Source of the DNA: Paragordius varius
Lineage: Eukaryota > Nematomorpha
Reading direction: 5' to 3'
DNA: 64,000 nucleotides
Assembly (NCBI GenBank): GCA_964247055.1
Contig: OZ176053.1
Span: 12,338,001 to 12,402,000 of the forward strand
The notes under the pieces are model-generated. The model was not told the DNA's origin. It did not search any database and saw only the letters and a program-made list of their open reading frames with translations. The translations under genes and the position numbers were made by a program. The stretch's first letter is position 1, and the number at the start of each line of letters is the position of its first letter. Below, piece by piece: positions 13,301-26,800 of the stretch.

Positions 13301-13892
13301 AAAAAAAAACAAAGTCCACAAAAATATTTTTTTGATTGTATTTTTTTGTCCACGGTATGAGACTCTAAAAATTCGAGAAGGTTTTTTCGTATTGCCTGTT
13401 AAAAGAAAAAAATTTTAGTCAAGCGTTTCTTTGATGATAACTGCTGAGTAAGGAGTATCTATCATATGTATAGCATGTTAAAAGATATATGGATATTAAT
13501 ACATTATTTATCCTCATCTATATATTTATAAAAATGGAAAATGCTGGCTTTGTGATCTGGTACAGGAAAACCGGTAGACCCAATCAAATCCAAATATCGA
13601 AAAAATATAATCATTAATAAATGTCCCAACAATAGCTTCGCCCTTTTTTTGGAATAGGCCCCCAGTTCGGGCCCACCCCGTATGAAAAACGGGTTTTTTT
13701 TGAAAACAGAAGTCCACAAAATCGTGTTTTTGAGACAATTTTCCGGAGAACGTGTTGGACCATTCAATTTCAAATATGATTTTTGTTTACTTATTTTCGA
13801 TTGCGCCGAACATAGCCGAGCCACTTTTTTGTTTTAGGCCCTCTTTTTACCCGCTCCCCCCGTAAAATGCCATTTTTTTCAAAAAAAAACAT
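10343..13892. repeat. 1058-bp tandem repeat (higher-order array) inside Helitron 1
   Basis: Units begin at 10343, 11401, 12459 and 13517 (spacing exactly 1058 bp), the fourth being cut off near 13892. Each begins with the Helitron 5' terminus TCTATATATTTATAAAAATG. Within a unit, two diverged subunits of about 515-545 bp can be recognised: the block TTTGTGATCTG...GGAAAACCGGT...CCCAATCAAATCC recurs near 10374 and 10889, as do GACAATAGCTTCGCCC and GGCCCTCTTTTTACCCGCT. Units 2-4 look identical by eye where compared; unit 1 differs at a few bases. This is a higher-order repeat structure like that of satellites. Confidence 0.9.
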
Positions 13893-13948
13893 GGCTTTGT
13901 GATCTGGTACAGGAAAACCGGTAGACCCAATCAAATCCAAACTTCGAA

Positions 13949-14011
13949 CCCCCCCCCCCAGAAGTCCGAAGGACTTCCTCGGGCTGCGTAGCAGCACGAG
14001 ATTCACGCTAG
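13949..14011. other. Helitron 3' terminus: C-tract, double hairpin, CTAG
   Basis: A run of C residues (13949-13959) is followed by a perfect 7-bp hairpin GAAGTCC-GAA-GGACTTC (13961-13977), then a second hairpin at 13978-14000 (CTCG and GCTGC arms around GTA, one mismatch), 7 spacer bases and CTAG. The same module closes the second element at 61748-61798. In Helitrons the terminal hairpin acts as the rolling-circle termination signal; here there are two hairpins in series. Confidence 0.8.
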
Positions 14012-15628
14012 TCATCGATAAAAAGGGATCCATATATTTTTTTTCTTTATAATTTCATCTCCTCCTACATTATATAAAGAAATTTAATTTACTTAAATAT
14101 AAAATAGTGATTTCTTACAAGACAAATTTTCCCGTATATTAAGAATTTTTCGAAAATAAATATATCGAATATATTTCTAAATTGCATTATGGTTTTATTT
14201 TTCTATGAGTTTTATTTTGTAGTTTAGAATAACCCTAAAGTATATCAAAACGGTTACGAATTCAACCAATACTTTATATAGTTGATTTTATATTAAACTT
14301 ATATTGCATTCAATCACGTAAAATATATAATTATTCTTAGAGATTAACATAATTTTTGGACCGCTAATGGAAAAAAAATGATCCAATCTGTACTTTAAAA
14401 TTGTTAAATAACGACCTATAATAATATTAATGGAAGTATTCTAAAATACCTCTATGTTTTAGCCATATTATCAGTCAAATAATTAATTGGTTGGTGGAAA
14501 AAAATTCAGACCTTATACTTTTTTTCTTCACTGATTAAAAGATTTTTTGATAAATATAATTGTAACTTGTAAAAATAGCTTTATATTTTACACAATAAAA
14601 TTGGGTCATTTGGTATAAGATATTCATTACTATACTCTGATTCATAAATGTTTTTAGTATTTAGTTCATGAGCGATTTTGAATATATCCTAAAAAATACT
14701 TAAGGAATTCGGAAACCTTTTTAAAAGTAAAAAAATCTAATCGTTTTTGAGCCAAACGGTTTTAAATAAAAAGAGAAACTAAAAATAAATCAATTCAGGA
14801 AATTATTCATGCATTCATTCTTGACTTCTAAGAACATGTTATTAAGAACTAGATTTAAATTTAGTAATATATAATTTAAACAAATTATCCCTATTTTTAT
14901 TATTAGGCTATGCAATTCAATAATTTTAAAATTTTGCGATATTTTTTGTCGATAATGATTAGTATTTCTTATTAGGGTTGTAATATCTATACCTTTTCTT
15001 GGATTGTTTTATGTTTATAAATTGAGCACAAGCTTAATTCAAAACTATTTTTCGTCGATTGTGATATTTCTTGGGGCCGAATTCGGGGTCAATCCATAGA
15101 CTCAAAAAAATAAATCAGTGTGTTTATGTGGCATTAGTAAGGTTTACAATATAAACTGGAGATCCCTGTGGCATTTTTCACAAAACGGCTAAAGAGTTAT
15201 ATCAAATTTATTAAGTTATATATATATCGATAGGAATTATAATTTGTTATATTTGGCATTCAAGCTTTCCATTTTTGCCAACTACTTTTTGGATTTTCCC
15301 GCATTGGATTTTTAGGGATTACCCTCATTTTGGGGTGATTACTATTATTAGAAAGTTTATTTTATATGGGTACGAGTGTTTAAAAAATTATTAAAAAACT
15401 TAAAGCTTATTTAGCTTAAAATAAATATTAATTTTAAAAAAATAAACACTCTCCTTTTAAAAAAACAAATGGGTATCTACGAAAAATATAAAGCAGCTTT
15501 GTTAAAAGAATTTTATTTTAATCTTTTAATCACACTTGTTGATAATTTCCCAAAACAGAATAACTTTTAAACCATATTTAACGCCAGGTAATATTTTACC
15601 AACCTAACTCTTGAGATATTGCAAAATA

Positions 15629-15868
15629 TACCATTTACAATTCAAATTCACCCTCGAACAAAATTCCCCTCGAACAATTCAAATTCACCCTAAGTGTTAT
15701 TAAACTAATATAAAATTATTATCAATATGAAATATATTATTATGGCATAGTTTTTAATTTTTTATTATTTTAATTCTAAATAACTAGTTTGTAATCTTTA
15801 AAAACACATACTTTATTTTTGTTTTGAGGGGGAATTTGAATTGTTCAAGAGTGAATTAAAGTGTTAAT

Positions 15869-15870
<2 letters not shown>
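15629..15870. repeat. MITE-like inverted repeat
   Basis: The left side has ACCATTTACAATTCAAATTC and CTCGAACAATTCAAATTCAC. The right side, read on the other strand, begins ACCATTAACACTTTAATTCA and then has CTTGAACAATTCAAATTCCC. Two terminal arms of about 50 bp enclose AT-rich DNA without coding capacity. Confidence 0.45.

Positions 15871-15899
<29 letters not shown>
15871..15899. repeat. (TA)n microsatellite
   Basis: Fourteen consecutive TA units. Similar short TA tracts lie near 25752-25774 and 27018-27042. Confidence 0.9.
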
Positions 15900-15901
<2 letters not shown>

Positions 15902-18900
15902 TTATATCCAAAAATGTGAAACTTAAACTGTCACAAAAATAAAATAGTTTTTACTATTTACCATTAGTCTAAAAGCGGAATAATTTTGAATATGGATTTT
16001 TTAGCTATTTTATAAATGCAAATAATTTTTTTTGAGAATTAAATAATGACTTATCTCGCAAAATTATACGACCCTAAAATTGGCCCACATTTATACTGTG
16101 CCGAATATCTACGGAGAATTGTCTCAAAACACGATGGATAAAATTACGAAATTTAATAGATATTTTCCGATCGAAAATTATGCGAAAATTATTTTCAATA
16201 TTCTAATCCAATGGTACTCAAAATGCAACCCTAAGAGTCCTTTTTTATGGTCTTGAATAATTTATTTTTAATTATAATTCTCCTATTAATTTATATCGGT
16301 ATTTTATGAACGCCCTTAAGACAAGATAAACATTTTTAGCGGCCCTTTAAAATTTTTGGTGAGGGAATGTGTTAAATATTCTTTATTTGGAGAAAATCAT
16401 ATTGCATTTATAAGATATTGATGGATTATGACCTTGATAGATGGCTTAAAAGGCTATCAGACTGGTTAATATCTTTTTACCGGGCAAATATTCCCACTTA
16501 TTATGTAACTTTTTTGGATTGTATTGTTAATTAGGGAATATACAGAAATAAATTACTTAAATTTCGGTAATCAGGAGTTATTGAATTAGAAAAAATAAAT
16601 ATTTAAATAATATTTAAAAAACTGATTTGCCCAAATTTAATTAAAACGCTCTTTATTACGTGAAAATAATTTTGAGACTGTAATTTATGACTTAGGTTAT
16701 TACTCAAACATAAATAAGCAAATATATTAACATAAAATGTATGTCGACCATTTAAATTTCTCAAGCCAACACATAAGGTAAAAAAGAGTTTTAGAAAAAA
16801 ATGCCTAAAGGCGATTAAAATTTACTATGAACTGACCCAAAATTGAAATTCATGCATATCAAGTAAAGAAAAATATAAAATAAACTCTTGTACCAGACCA
16901 CTATATTTATGTTTTTCATTACACATATGAAATTTTATGTTTATGTACTAAAAATAAAAAACCACAAAAAGGGGCGAAGAACTACACCACAAACTGTTTT
17001 TTATCTCCTCTTTTGTTTGGTGAGCACAATACATTTCTTATTACTATATGTAATCCAACTTCATCCACAGTATTACACATAAAGGAGTAATGTTAAATTG
17101 GGCTGGTTGGCTGGATGCCTATCTAGCTAGCTAGAATTTTTTGAATTATTACATATGCACACTTATACCGTAAGTTGGTATCATGACTGATTACAATTTC
17201 AATCTTAAATTTAAAAGTTAAATTAAATTAAACAATATTAATGTAAATGTTTTTTATAAAAGCATTAGAAATTATTTTAGATGTGAGATAAAAAAAGCCC
17301 CACAACAACACACATCCAATGTTACCGTTCAATCACACAAACAATGTTTACTTATATATGTAATATAGGTTCTTCCCATAATTTTTGCTTAAAAGTTACC
17401 CATCAAATGTACTAAGTTTACTAATAAATTTTTTATGGTTTTGTTCCACTTCAAATTCAACAAATTCATATTCTAGTACATATTATGCAATCTAGAATTT
17501 TTTTAAGCTTGTACTTTTTGGCAAGGGTAATGTTAGTTGGGTACAGAACAATATTTTTTAATTTGAGTACATTGTCCCTATATTTTTTTATTTTATTCAC
17601 ATATTAATTTTTAATTTTAGCACAAAGTAGAAACGAAATTTTTTTCTTATGGTTGTTGATTGTTTTTCTCGTATACATATATATGTTTTAAAACCCATTA
17701 GAGTACATTAAATTACTTAGAATTTGTTGACAGAATACAATTCGATTTTTGGATTCATAAGGTTAATTTGCACATTTAGACTTATTTTTTTTAACAAAAT
17801 GCTATGTTTATCTACAAAATCGTTATGTAATGTTTGTTAAATTATAAAATGACTATTCAATTACAATTTTGTAGCGCATGTAACCTTAACCTTTTACCTT
17901 GATTTTATCGATAATCACTCAATAATTTATATATTTTTTAATATTATTAATGTAGTAAAAAAATAATATATTTTTTTCTCATTAAATGATTAATATATGT
18001 ATATATTTAATTATTGTTTTTTTGACTATTTTGGATGAACAAGACCTAGTTTAACATTGGCGGTTATGCAAAAAAAATTTGAGGACGATAAAGAAAAGTG
18101 AAATCAATATTTTAAGGTTGTTGCTATATTTTATGACTTATATTTCTATAATAAAATTATTGATTGATTAACTTAAAGTTAAATAATGATATAGGGTATT
18201 CGATCAGTATAATATTAACACATTATTTTAAATTTTTATAAATAAAAAAAAGATGCAAAAAAATCAAAGGTCACATCCTACTTTTTACGTTTTTTATTTC
18301 TATTCCCTCGACTAAATATATTTTTTCATTGTCACGCAACCTTTGTGGGGGAAAATCGAAAAATATAATTGCAATTCATATTTGTGATTTAACAAAAACA
18401 AATCCTTAAACATCGCATATATTCTAAATTGATCATTAAGGTATTAATTTTCGGTGGTTTTAAATAATATTTTAAATAAAATTTAATTGTGATTTTTAAT
18501 CAGGCTAATATAGCGCCTCAAAATTTTATAGGATAACAGTGTTTATATCAAATATTTTTAATAGCCCTTCTTTTGTAAATCAATATATATTTATAAATAT
18601 CAGAAATGTCACTAAACTGAAGCATTCCACTGTTAAACAGGGTCTAAACTTTATTGATTTTTCTATACCCTTTGTGTTGACCCTTTCTCCACAAGAACTA
18701 TATATAAAATATATATTTCACATGGCTTTCTAATGTTATTTATAAAAAAGGCCTGACTCTTAATTGTTTATTTTTTGGCATTCGTAGGATTTCAATAGTT
18801 TATGCTTTTTATAATTGACTGGGGGGATTGAATAGAAAATTTAAATTTACAAGTTTGAAATAGTCTAAAAATAAATAATTTTGAAAATGGTATAATATTT

Positions 18901-21900
18901 ATTTCCTGTTTCTTATATAACGTTTGAAAGCATCTTTTTGCTTGAAGTAACCCTGAATGCACATTAATCTTGACAAATTATTGTAAAGGAAAAACTTTTA
19001 AACTTAAACATTAGTTGTGCCACTTGAAACTTTTTAAAAGAGAATATCTCATAAACACTTATCATACTATACTTTATAAATAATAACGGATTGATATAAG
19101 ATTTTTCCCAATATCCATCCAATACTTATAAAAGTACACAATTTTACCAAAATATAGAGAACATGTTCTATGTCATGGTCGCATCCTGTACTTTTTTTTA
19201 TAAATAATCCATTTTTATTGAAGTGCTTTATGATTTCTCTATTGTATATTCTCACAACTTTATTTTATTCAGGGAAAGTTTTGAGTGAAAGTAATAACAA
19301 TAATCATTCTTAATTTTATTATTTTTAGGTTTATTAGGATTAAAGATTGCTAAAATGAGGAAATGGATAAAATGTAATACACATAAATGTTTAAATGAAA
19401 TGTAATTTAAGCATATATTTTCATTTTTTGTTGGCATATAATTTTGTGTGAATATCTGTAACTTTTGAAACATAAAAAATAAAAAAATTGGGACGAACTA
19501 AATTGGTTAAGTAATTAAGGGAGGTACGGTCCATTCAAAATGCGAACGTTCATTATTCTAAATTTTTAGGTATAGTAGTTATGTACAACTTTTATTATGA
19601 TTATCTTTGTCATTATTATTAAATATTTTATAGGTTAAGTGTCAGTAAACTCAGTCGCTTGTAATGAGAAACGTGATTGAGGGAAATACAAAAAAATTAT
19701 ATGTTAAAATTGTTTAAAGTCATTAACTCTGTACTCCGGCTCTGCAAAAAAATGTGAGGTATAAATAATGAGAATTCAGGCAAAGGAAAGACAAATTTCC
19801 AGGTCATATACATTCATATATATTTTATCGCTAAAACATTGCTTTATAGTTAAGTAATGAAAAGGAATTGAACTCAGGAATGAACTATATGTGAAAGTTC
19901 TTAAGTTAATATCACACACACCATTATACCGATTCAGGTAAAAAAAGTGAAACTATGCAATGTAGTAAACATAGTTTGTTCCTTAATTAATGAGTCATTG
20001 CATTGTGCATGGCATGGCAGAAAAATTCTTTGATGCATTATTATAGAAATAGGTACATCATTTTTAATTTATTATGTAAACCTCAAAATTTGGGTATTAC
20101 GGCAGCGATAGTTTGCTAACTTAATGCTTTAAAATGTAAACCCGTTTTTTAGCTTAGAGTTTATTGCATACCAAAACAAAATTAAAGCTCTAAGTAACGT
20201 ATTTTATGGTCAAATCTTCAAAAATACGCTAATTAACTGTAAATATTATCGTTGGACCTTTTACATTTTTAATATTTAAGTTTTGTCGATAATTGAGATT
20301 TTACGCATAAATGAATAAAAATTAAAAATCTAAATTATATTTTAAAATCTAGATTTGGCATTTTAAATATAAATTAGATTCCGTCAAAATTTAAATCATA
20401 TTCTGATGATTATGTAAAATTTAAATTTTTTTGTTTAAAATTTAACATGCCTAATTGGAATATTTTTATTAACTTTTGATTTTAGTGACCAGAAATTAAT
20501 TGGATTAAGCTAATACTAGCTTGCAAAATAAAACAAAAAATGTGTATTAGCATGTTTAAGTAATCGGCTAACATAGAAATACATATTTTTACTGTTTTAG
20601 TATCTTCCATTTGTTTGCATATTAAACTTGCATTTAGTTTTCAAATAAGGTATATGTAGGATGAAGTTTTTTTAACATTATTATAATATACCAATAATAT
20701 CTTGCATATTTTCTCATGATCATTAATTGAAGGTATACACATATATATAATATTTACTCTAAAAGTAAAATTAAATCAAATCATATATATACATGGATAA
20801 ATTTTTAATCCTTTAACTTGTATATATGTATATAAAACTATTACATTAGTAAAACTAGATATGATGGAAAAAAATGGAGTAGAGTACCTTTTGTGATGTG
20901 AACTTCATTTGTGTTTATGTATTGTGTAAAAATAGTACATTCGCAGGCAGAGTTTAGGCAGCATTTCTCCCCCTTTCATACAACAAACATACAGAGAGCA
21001 AAAATAAAAAACTTTCTCTTTTTATCAATAAGTACATATTGTGGTTTTTTAACATTAGATTGCTACAGACAAACTATGCGTATACACATAATCTTAACCT
21101 TCTCTATATATATATATGTATAAAAGACACAGGGTTCTTTAGCACCAATTGTGGTAAGAATGTGTGCATGATTACAATTTATAAATAAATATAAATATAT
21201 CTTTATAAAAAATAGAATCCCTCTCCTAATTATTTTCATGAACTACATATATAAATAAATAAAAATTATATATTTATATTTATCGAATTTATATGTGCAT
21301 GGCTTCTTAAAAATCAAATAATCAACACAATGTATAAGTACATATCTATATTTAAATCTGACCACTAATAAAGTGATTATCTTATTCTGATTTTAAAAAT
21401 TAATTCCAGTCTCCCAATTGAGTTACTTGTTAATTCGATTCCCAATATATTCCTAATATTTGAAAAGTTACTCTTTGTCCCAAAATAAAGTATATTGCTT
21501 AATTGTTAATAAACTTGAATTTAATTTTATTTTTTAGCCTAAATTTTAATTTTACAAGTTTTCCCACAGTAATAATTGGAAACAAATGAATGCTATTTTC
21601 TTTGTAATCCTAGAATAGGATAACTTATTTAATAAATTGCCTAAAAATAACCGATATAAATCATTTTTTTATGTAATTGTAGGAAGTATTAACCATTGTT
21701 CAATTAAAATATTAAATCTTATCCTATCATTATAACATTCATTGTCCATTTTTTATGTATATATATATTATATAAATTAGGTATAAAATGAGGAATAATC
21801 CTATCTACAATTATACGATTACATAATAGGAGATATTATCTGAATTATATAATTTTATGTTTGAATGGATGGTCAATCATGGAATTATAAATATTTACAT

Positions 21901-23831
21901 AACTAATAACTTGACCTTTATTCCCTCTGTTCCTCTTCAATGCCATGCCATTGCTGATATTGTCCATTTTGTAAACATTTGATCATTTTTACTAACACTC
22001 AGAATATCGTGTAACCATTTTCTTCTTTACATATAAGGCACCACCTAGTTAAATCGTTTTTGTTAACATTATAACTTAGATTTTAAAATGACCTAGACCT
22101 TGACAAAGTTTATATATATTATACACTAATATAATTTTGAAATAAAAGCAGGCTGGGCATAAGACTCGTTAAATTTCAAGGCTATCCGTAGTTAAATTTC
22201 AAAATTGAAAATCAGGAATAAAAATGCTATTGGTTTTTTTTCATGTTAAAATGCACCAATTTTGGTTAATTGAGTAAAAATATATACCATTTACCGTTTT
22301 TTATGTTTATATTTTAACGTATTATTTTAAATTAAACTAATTATTAATCCTACTTGCTATTTATTATATGTAATTTCTCATATCGCACACGCAATCAAAA
22401 AAATTATATGTAACGGCAATGTTAACTATTATAATACGTAAATCACCTTGATACACTTTTAGCTTTTTTATGTTGTATATATGGACATATAACATTAAAA
22501 ATAATATGGTTTGTTTTAATACCAACGATTGCATAAATATTGATTATTTTTTTTCTCGTTTTTAAACACCAACCACACCAAAAAACAACAAAGAGTAATG
22601 TAAGCTTTATAAAATAGTTTTTTTGTCATGTTGTCCTTAAACAAAAAAGAATGGTATTTGGTCAACTGTATATCCCTATACAGAGTAATACATTCAGGCA
22701 AAAACATTAAATAAGCCATTTAACCTTGTATAGTATAATAATGATGACGTTTATTTCCATTTATCGTTTTTTTTTCGTACTTGGTGTAGTTAGTTATATG
22801 AATTCTAACCGCAGTCGATGCTAATATAAATTTTTGCCTTTAAATTTTAAAGTGTTCAACACACTCTTTTAACATTAGATAAAAAGTGGTTAATGTGGTT
22901 TTTGGTAGGTATAACCTTCAATTTACTTACCTACCTACCTTCCTACCTTTCTAAAACTTTCATATAGTTAAATATAATCAATATATAATTACATTTTTAT
23001 TGATGATGATTAATGTAGCATATTTTTTAACAGTATATATGTCCATTTTTATTTTAGCCAAGATCATAAGAAGTTTTGCGGCCGCAAATTTTTGCCTATT
23101 TTTTTAAGTTTTTTTATAAATTTTTGATCGACCTTAAGATATTTTAATTACCTTTTTTACATTTAGTCAAAAATTTTGATTATGTTAAGACACGCTTTTG
23201 CTGACATGCTAGTTAAAATTTCACGGACACAACTTTTATTGTATAATAATAAAGGTCACAAGAATAACTTTTGCAAATACACGCAAAAAGGTTAATATGT
23301 AATTTATCTTAATGATAACATGATTGGTTTTGGTCTGATTTTTTGATATTCAAATGGTTTTTTAATAAATTTATATTTAATAATTATAATTAATGAATTT
23401 GATAATGACCTTTATCGTGTATAATAAGATAGTGATATTTATGTTACTATCTAAAGGTAAATTATGATGCTGACTGGCTATCTTTATTTGCAGTGTTTTT
23501 GTACTTTTTTTTCACTTTTAAAAATTTTTAATTTATTTTTGTTTTTGAATATGCTTTATGACGCATGTTTATACATTTTCTCATATTTAAAATAAAATTT
23601 TAAATTGGTCAAACGTTTTGATTCTCTTTGCGCGACAAATTACTTTCAATTTTATATTTTAAATAAAATATGGATGATATATTCAAACTCTTCTCTAAAC
23701 AAATGTTTTAAATTTTTTGCATTCGTTTAATTTTAGTGTATGTAATGGAAAAATGGAAATATAATATCTAAATATCCAACCAATTAAACACACTATTAAC
23801 CAGAGGAAATCAATGTTCCCAAAAAATTGAA

Positions 23832-26800
23832 ATGTTAGCGATGATGGATGTCCAAATGTGTGTCCCCAAAAAGGGACCAACCAATAATGATAGTAATATA
23901 AATACTTCAATAAATCCCACTGGCAAAGGTCAAACCGACCTCTTTAATATGAATAATAATAATAATAACCTTCATCTAAATAAAAATTTGATCTCTACTG
24001 ATCACGATGTAAAAAATGATGAGATTAATAATAAATGTTTGACTACTTTTTTGAGGGAAAATGGGTCATTTCCCACAATGGTGTCAAGCGATAACCACCA
24101 TCTAGCTATTCAAGGGCACCCTTTCCCCATAGGTGTGTCAGGTCAAAAAAATCAAACAAACATTGTCCAAACTTCACAAGATGACCTATTGCAAACAACG
24201 ATTGGCCCAAAAATTTGGGGTGAAAAGAATAATTTAGCTGCTTCAATTGTTACATCTTCATCGTTCCCATCAATACTCCTCAATGGTTTCCCAAACGATA
24301 ATAGCAATAATTCCTCAAATTCAAATGATATTATAAATGACCAGCTTAAAAGGTCATCTGGCATTATCAATAATAATAATAATATTAACTTTATAAAACA
24401 ATTGTCTGCCCTTCAAGATCATCAACAAAAACAATATCAATTATGGCTGCTAAATTCATTGAGTCAAAATAATCTTATGATGAATCCTTCACTTGATGCC
24501 AATTCCAATCAGCGGATAATTAATCAATACCAAAAGCTTTCGGAAATGTCGTCGCCGGACATTAACTTATTACAATGTCTGAAGGCTAACCAATTTACAC
24601 CAGCATTTAACTCCTTAAATGGCACGCAATCTTGCAGTAATGAGCAATCATCCGTTTTGGTCAATGGTGAAGCCACTACAAACAAGGTAAATCAATCTAC
24701 CACACCATTATCTATTCCTACAAATAATTCCATGATGATGAGAGGCCCATTGCTCCCTGGCACCATGTATTCAGAAAAAAGTATGCTTGAATTTTTACAC
24801 GGGAAATTGAATAACCATCACTACTCGATCAATAATAGTAGTATTACATTATCATCATCACTATCGAAAAAACCGTTTTTATTGGGTTGTCCTGTGCCCG
24901 CCTATAACTGCGATGATTCATCGTATCACACAGGATCTTTGGGTGGTGGACCACCGAGCAAAGACAGTAGTTTGGGTGAAACGAGTGTCTTGAGTGCGGA
25001 TATGTCACCTCCGTCTTCGTCCAATCCCTCCATCCATTCTCCCGGCAGTTCGCTGAGCCCCAAAAATTTGAATGATCCTAAAACTCGTAACACAAACCAT
25101 GAGATTGCCACAAATTGTACGGATAAATCAAACTTAGAACCTGGTAAGCACGTTTTTAATTGATACAGTAAAGAGGCATATATGTAAAGGTCAAAGGGTT
25201 TTTTGAGCGGTGTAAACAGAGAATTTGAATATAATAAGAAAGTAATAACTGTCAATTTAACATATGTATAAAAATAAAAGCAAAATATCTCTATTCGCCA
25301 ATTAATTTACCCTTTTAACCAATAATATGACTCTTTAATCCGAAAAAATATATAATGCAAAACTAATTTCATAAATTTTTTTAGAAGTTAACACAAATCA
25401 TATCAATCGGGGGAACTCAGTGATATGTACAGATAACACGACGACAAATATGCCCAATGAAACCAATTGCGATCAGCCTCAAAACACATCATCCACAACA
25501 AGTCCATTCCACGCTCCATATCTTAATGGTTCATCCATCTTAACCAACTCAACAAACGCATATGATAAACCCTTAAATTTGGGTAACGTTTTAAATTTAA
25601 AAAGTATTTAGTGTAAAGTTATATATAAATCAAAACATATTGTATATTGCTACAAATATTAATTTTTGGCACATATACTATTTTACTGTTCCCAATTTTA
25701 TGTTCATACTTTTATCGAGTTTGCTGTACTTTTTATCTAATTAATTTTAAAATATATATATATATATATATATTATTTATACTAAGGTACTTGTATTATT
25801 GATTAAGGAGTACTCTAACCTCATTTTTTGCGTACTTAATTATTTTTTTAAAAGAGAGTTAGTTAATTAGTTAGCTTAGTTAAATTATATTTATTATATT
25901 TTCGAAATAATAATAATATAATAATAATAATCAAAAAAAGGTACATGAACAAATATTTGCCAATCAATAATATAATACTATATATTTAAAAAAATTCGCA
26001 CATAAAATTAGAACTCTCACACACATATATATAACTGCGCAAATAACCTATTTAATATCTATATTAAAGAAGAATTTATATTATAGTGGTCAAAAGTGTG
26101 TTAAGAAATGACCTTTCAAGACTTATAGAGGTTAAGTAAACTATGTCTTGGCCCCTATTTTGGTTGTTTGCTTTGCTCAAATAAGATTTAATTTAACATG
26201 CATGTTCCATTTATCATTAAAACCATTACCTAGTCAAAAATTGATAAAATTAATAGTTTTATCCAAAATTTTATGTTAGAATTTGATGGCACAAGTGTAC
26301 TTTGTCGAGTTTGTGGTGATAAAGCTAGTGGTTTTCATTACGGAGTCCATTCATGTGAAGGCTGTAAAGTAAGTCAATTAAATTATAGGTATATTTTTAC
26401 AAAAAATCGGAAATTGGGATCAATAGATAAATATCTATGCTAAATAATTTTATGAGTAAAAATAATGATAGAAAGGCTACTGCATGATTTGAGTATAATT
26501 AATATTGAACTTGTATCGCATTTTTTTATTATCATTATATATATATGTTTTTTATTCATGACAGTGAAAAAAAATAAAGTTTATGCATAAATTATACATG
26601 TATAGAAAATAAATGTGTAAGCATTGTTATAATTATCTTTCTAACAAAATCACCTTTTAGCTTTTGCTAAATAAATGCACAGAAAAAATATATAGAGTGT
26701 AAAAAGTGAAATTTTTCTATTTCTTTGCTATTTTCCAACCTGAATTGTAAAAAAAGTTATTATTATGGATTAAACATTGTATGACAATCACACGTACTAC

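Larger units (their letters stand above)
10343..14011. mobile_element. Non-autonomous Helitron with internal tandem array (copy 1)
   Basis: The 5' end is TC (10343) after a host A. The 3' end is CTAG (14008-14011) followed by host T. This is the A|TC...CTRR|T arrangement of Helitrons, which transpose by rolling-circle replication and make no target duplication. A hairpin ends 7 nt before CTAG. The interior is 3.3 tandem copies of a 1058-bp unit and then a short terminal unit with a C-tract. No Rep/helicase gene is present, so mobility would depend on a partner element elsewhere. A second element with the same ends lies at 60489-61798. Copy-to-copy near-identity of the 1058-bp units implies recent expansion. 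Confidence 0.85.
14012..23831. other. Gene-poor region upstream of the nuclear receptor
   Basis: Nearly 10 kb with no reading frame, exon or RNA gene I can support. It contains a TA microsatellite, one inverted repeat (15629-15870) and many short AT tracts. Its position before a developmental-type transcription factor makes distal regulatory DNA or a non-coding 5' exon with a long first intron plausible, but nothing in the sequence proves it. Confidence 0.5.

Noticed and set aside
10343-13516. CRISPR array or other prokaryotic direct-repeat system
   Set aside because: Units are 1058 bp without unique spacers, in an animal genome.
10339-13824. Repeated 70-106-residue minus-strand open frames, one set per array unit, also at 60485-61539
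   Set aside because: They are identical because the repeat units are, not because of selection on protein. They overlap each other in different frames, have no domain, and in the 579-bp units are shortened.
13949-14011. Rho-independent-type terminator or bacterial contamination suggested by hairpins and a C-run
   Set aside because: The same module ends both Helitrons precisely at CTAG before T, and the surrounding DNA is eukaryotic with introns.
24926-25255. 109-codon minus-strand frame opposite nuclear-receptor exon 1
   Set aside because: Shadow of the coding strand; the plus-strand frame continues into the DNA-binding domain.
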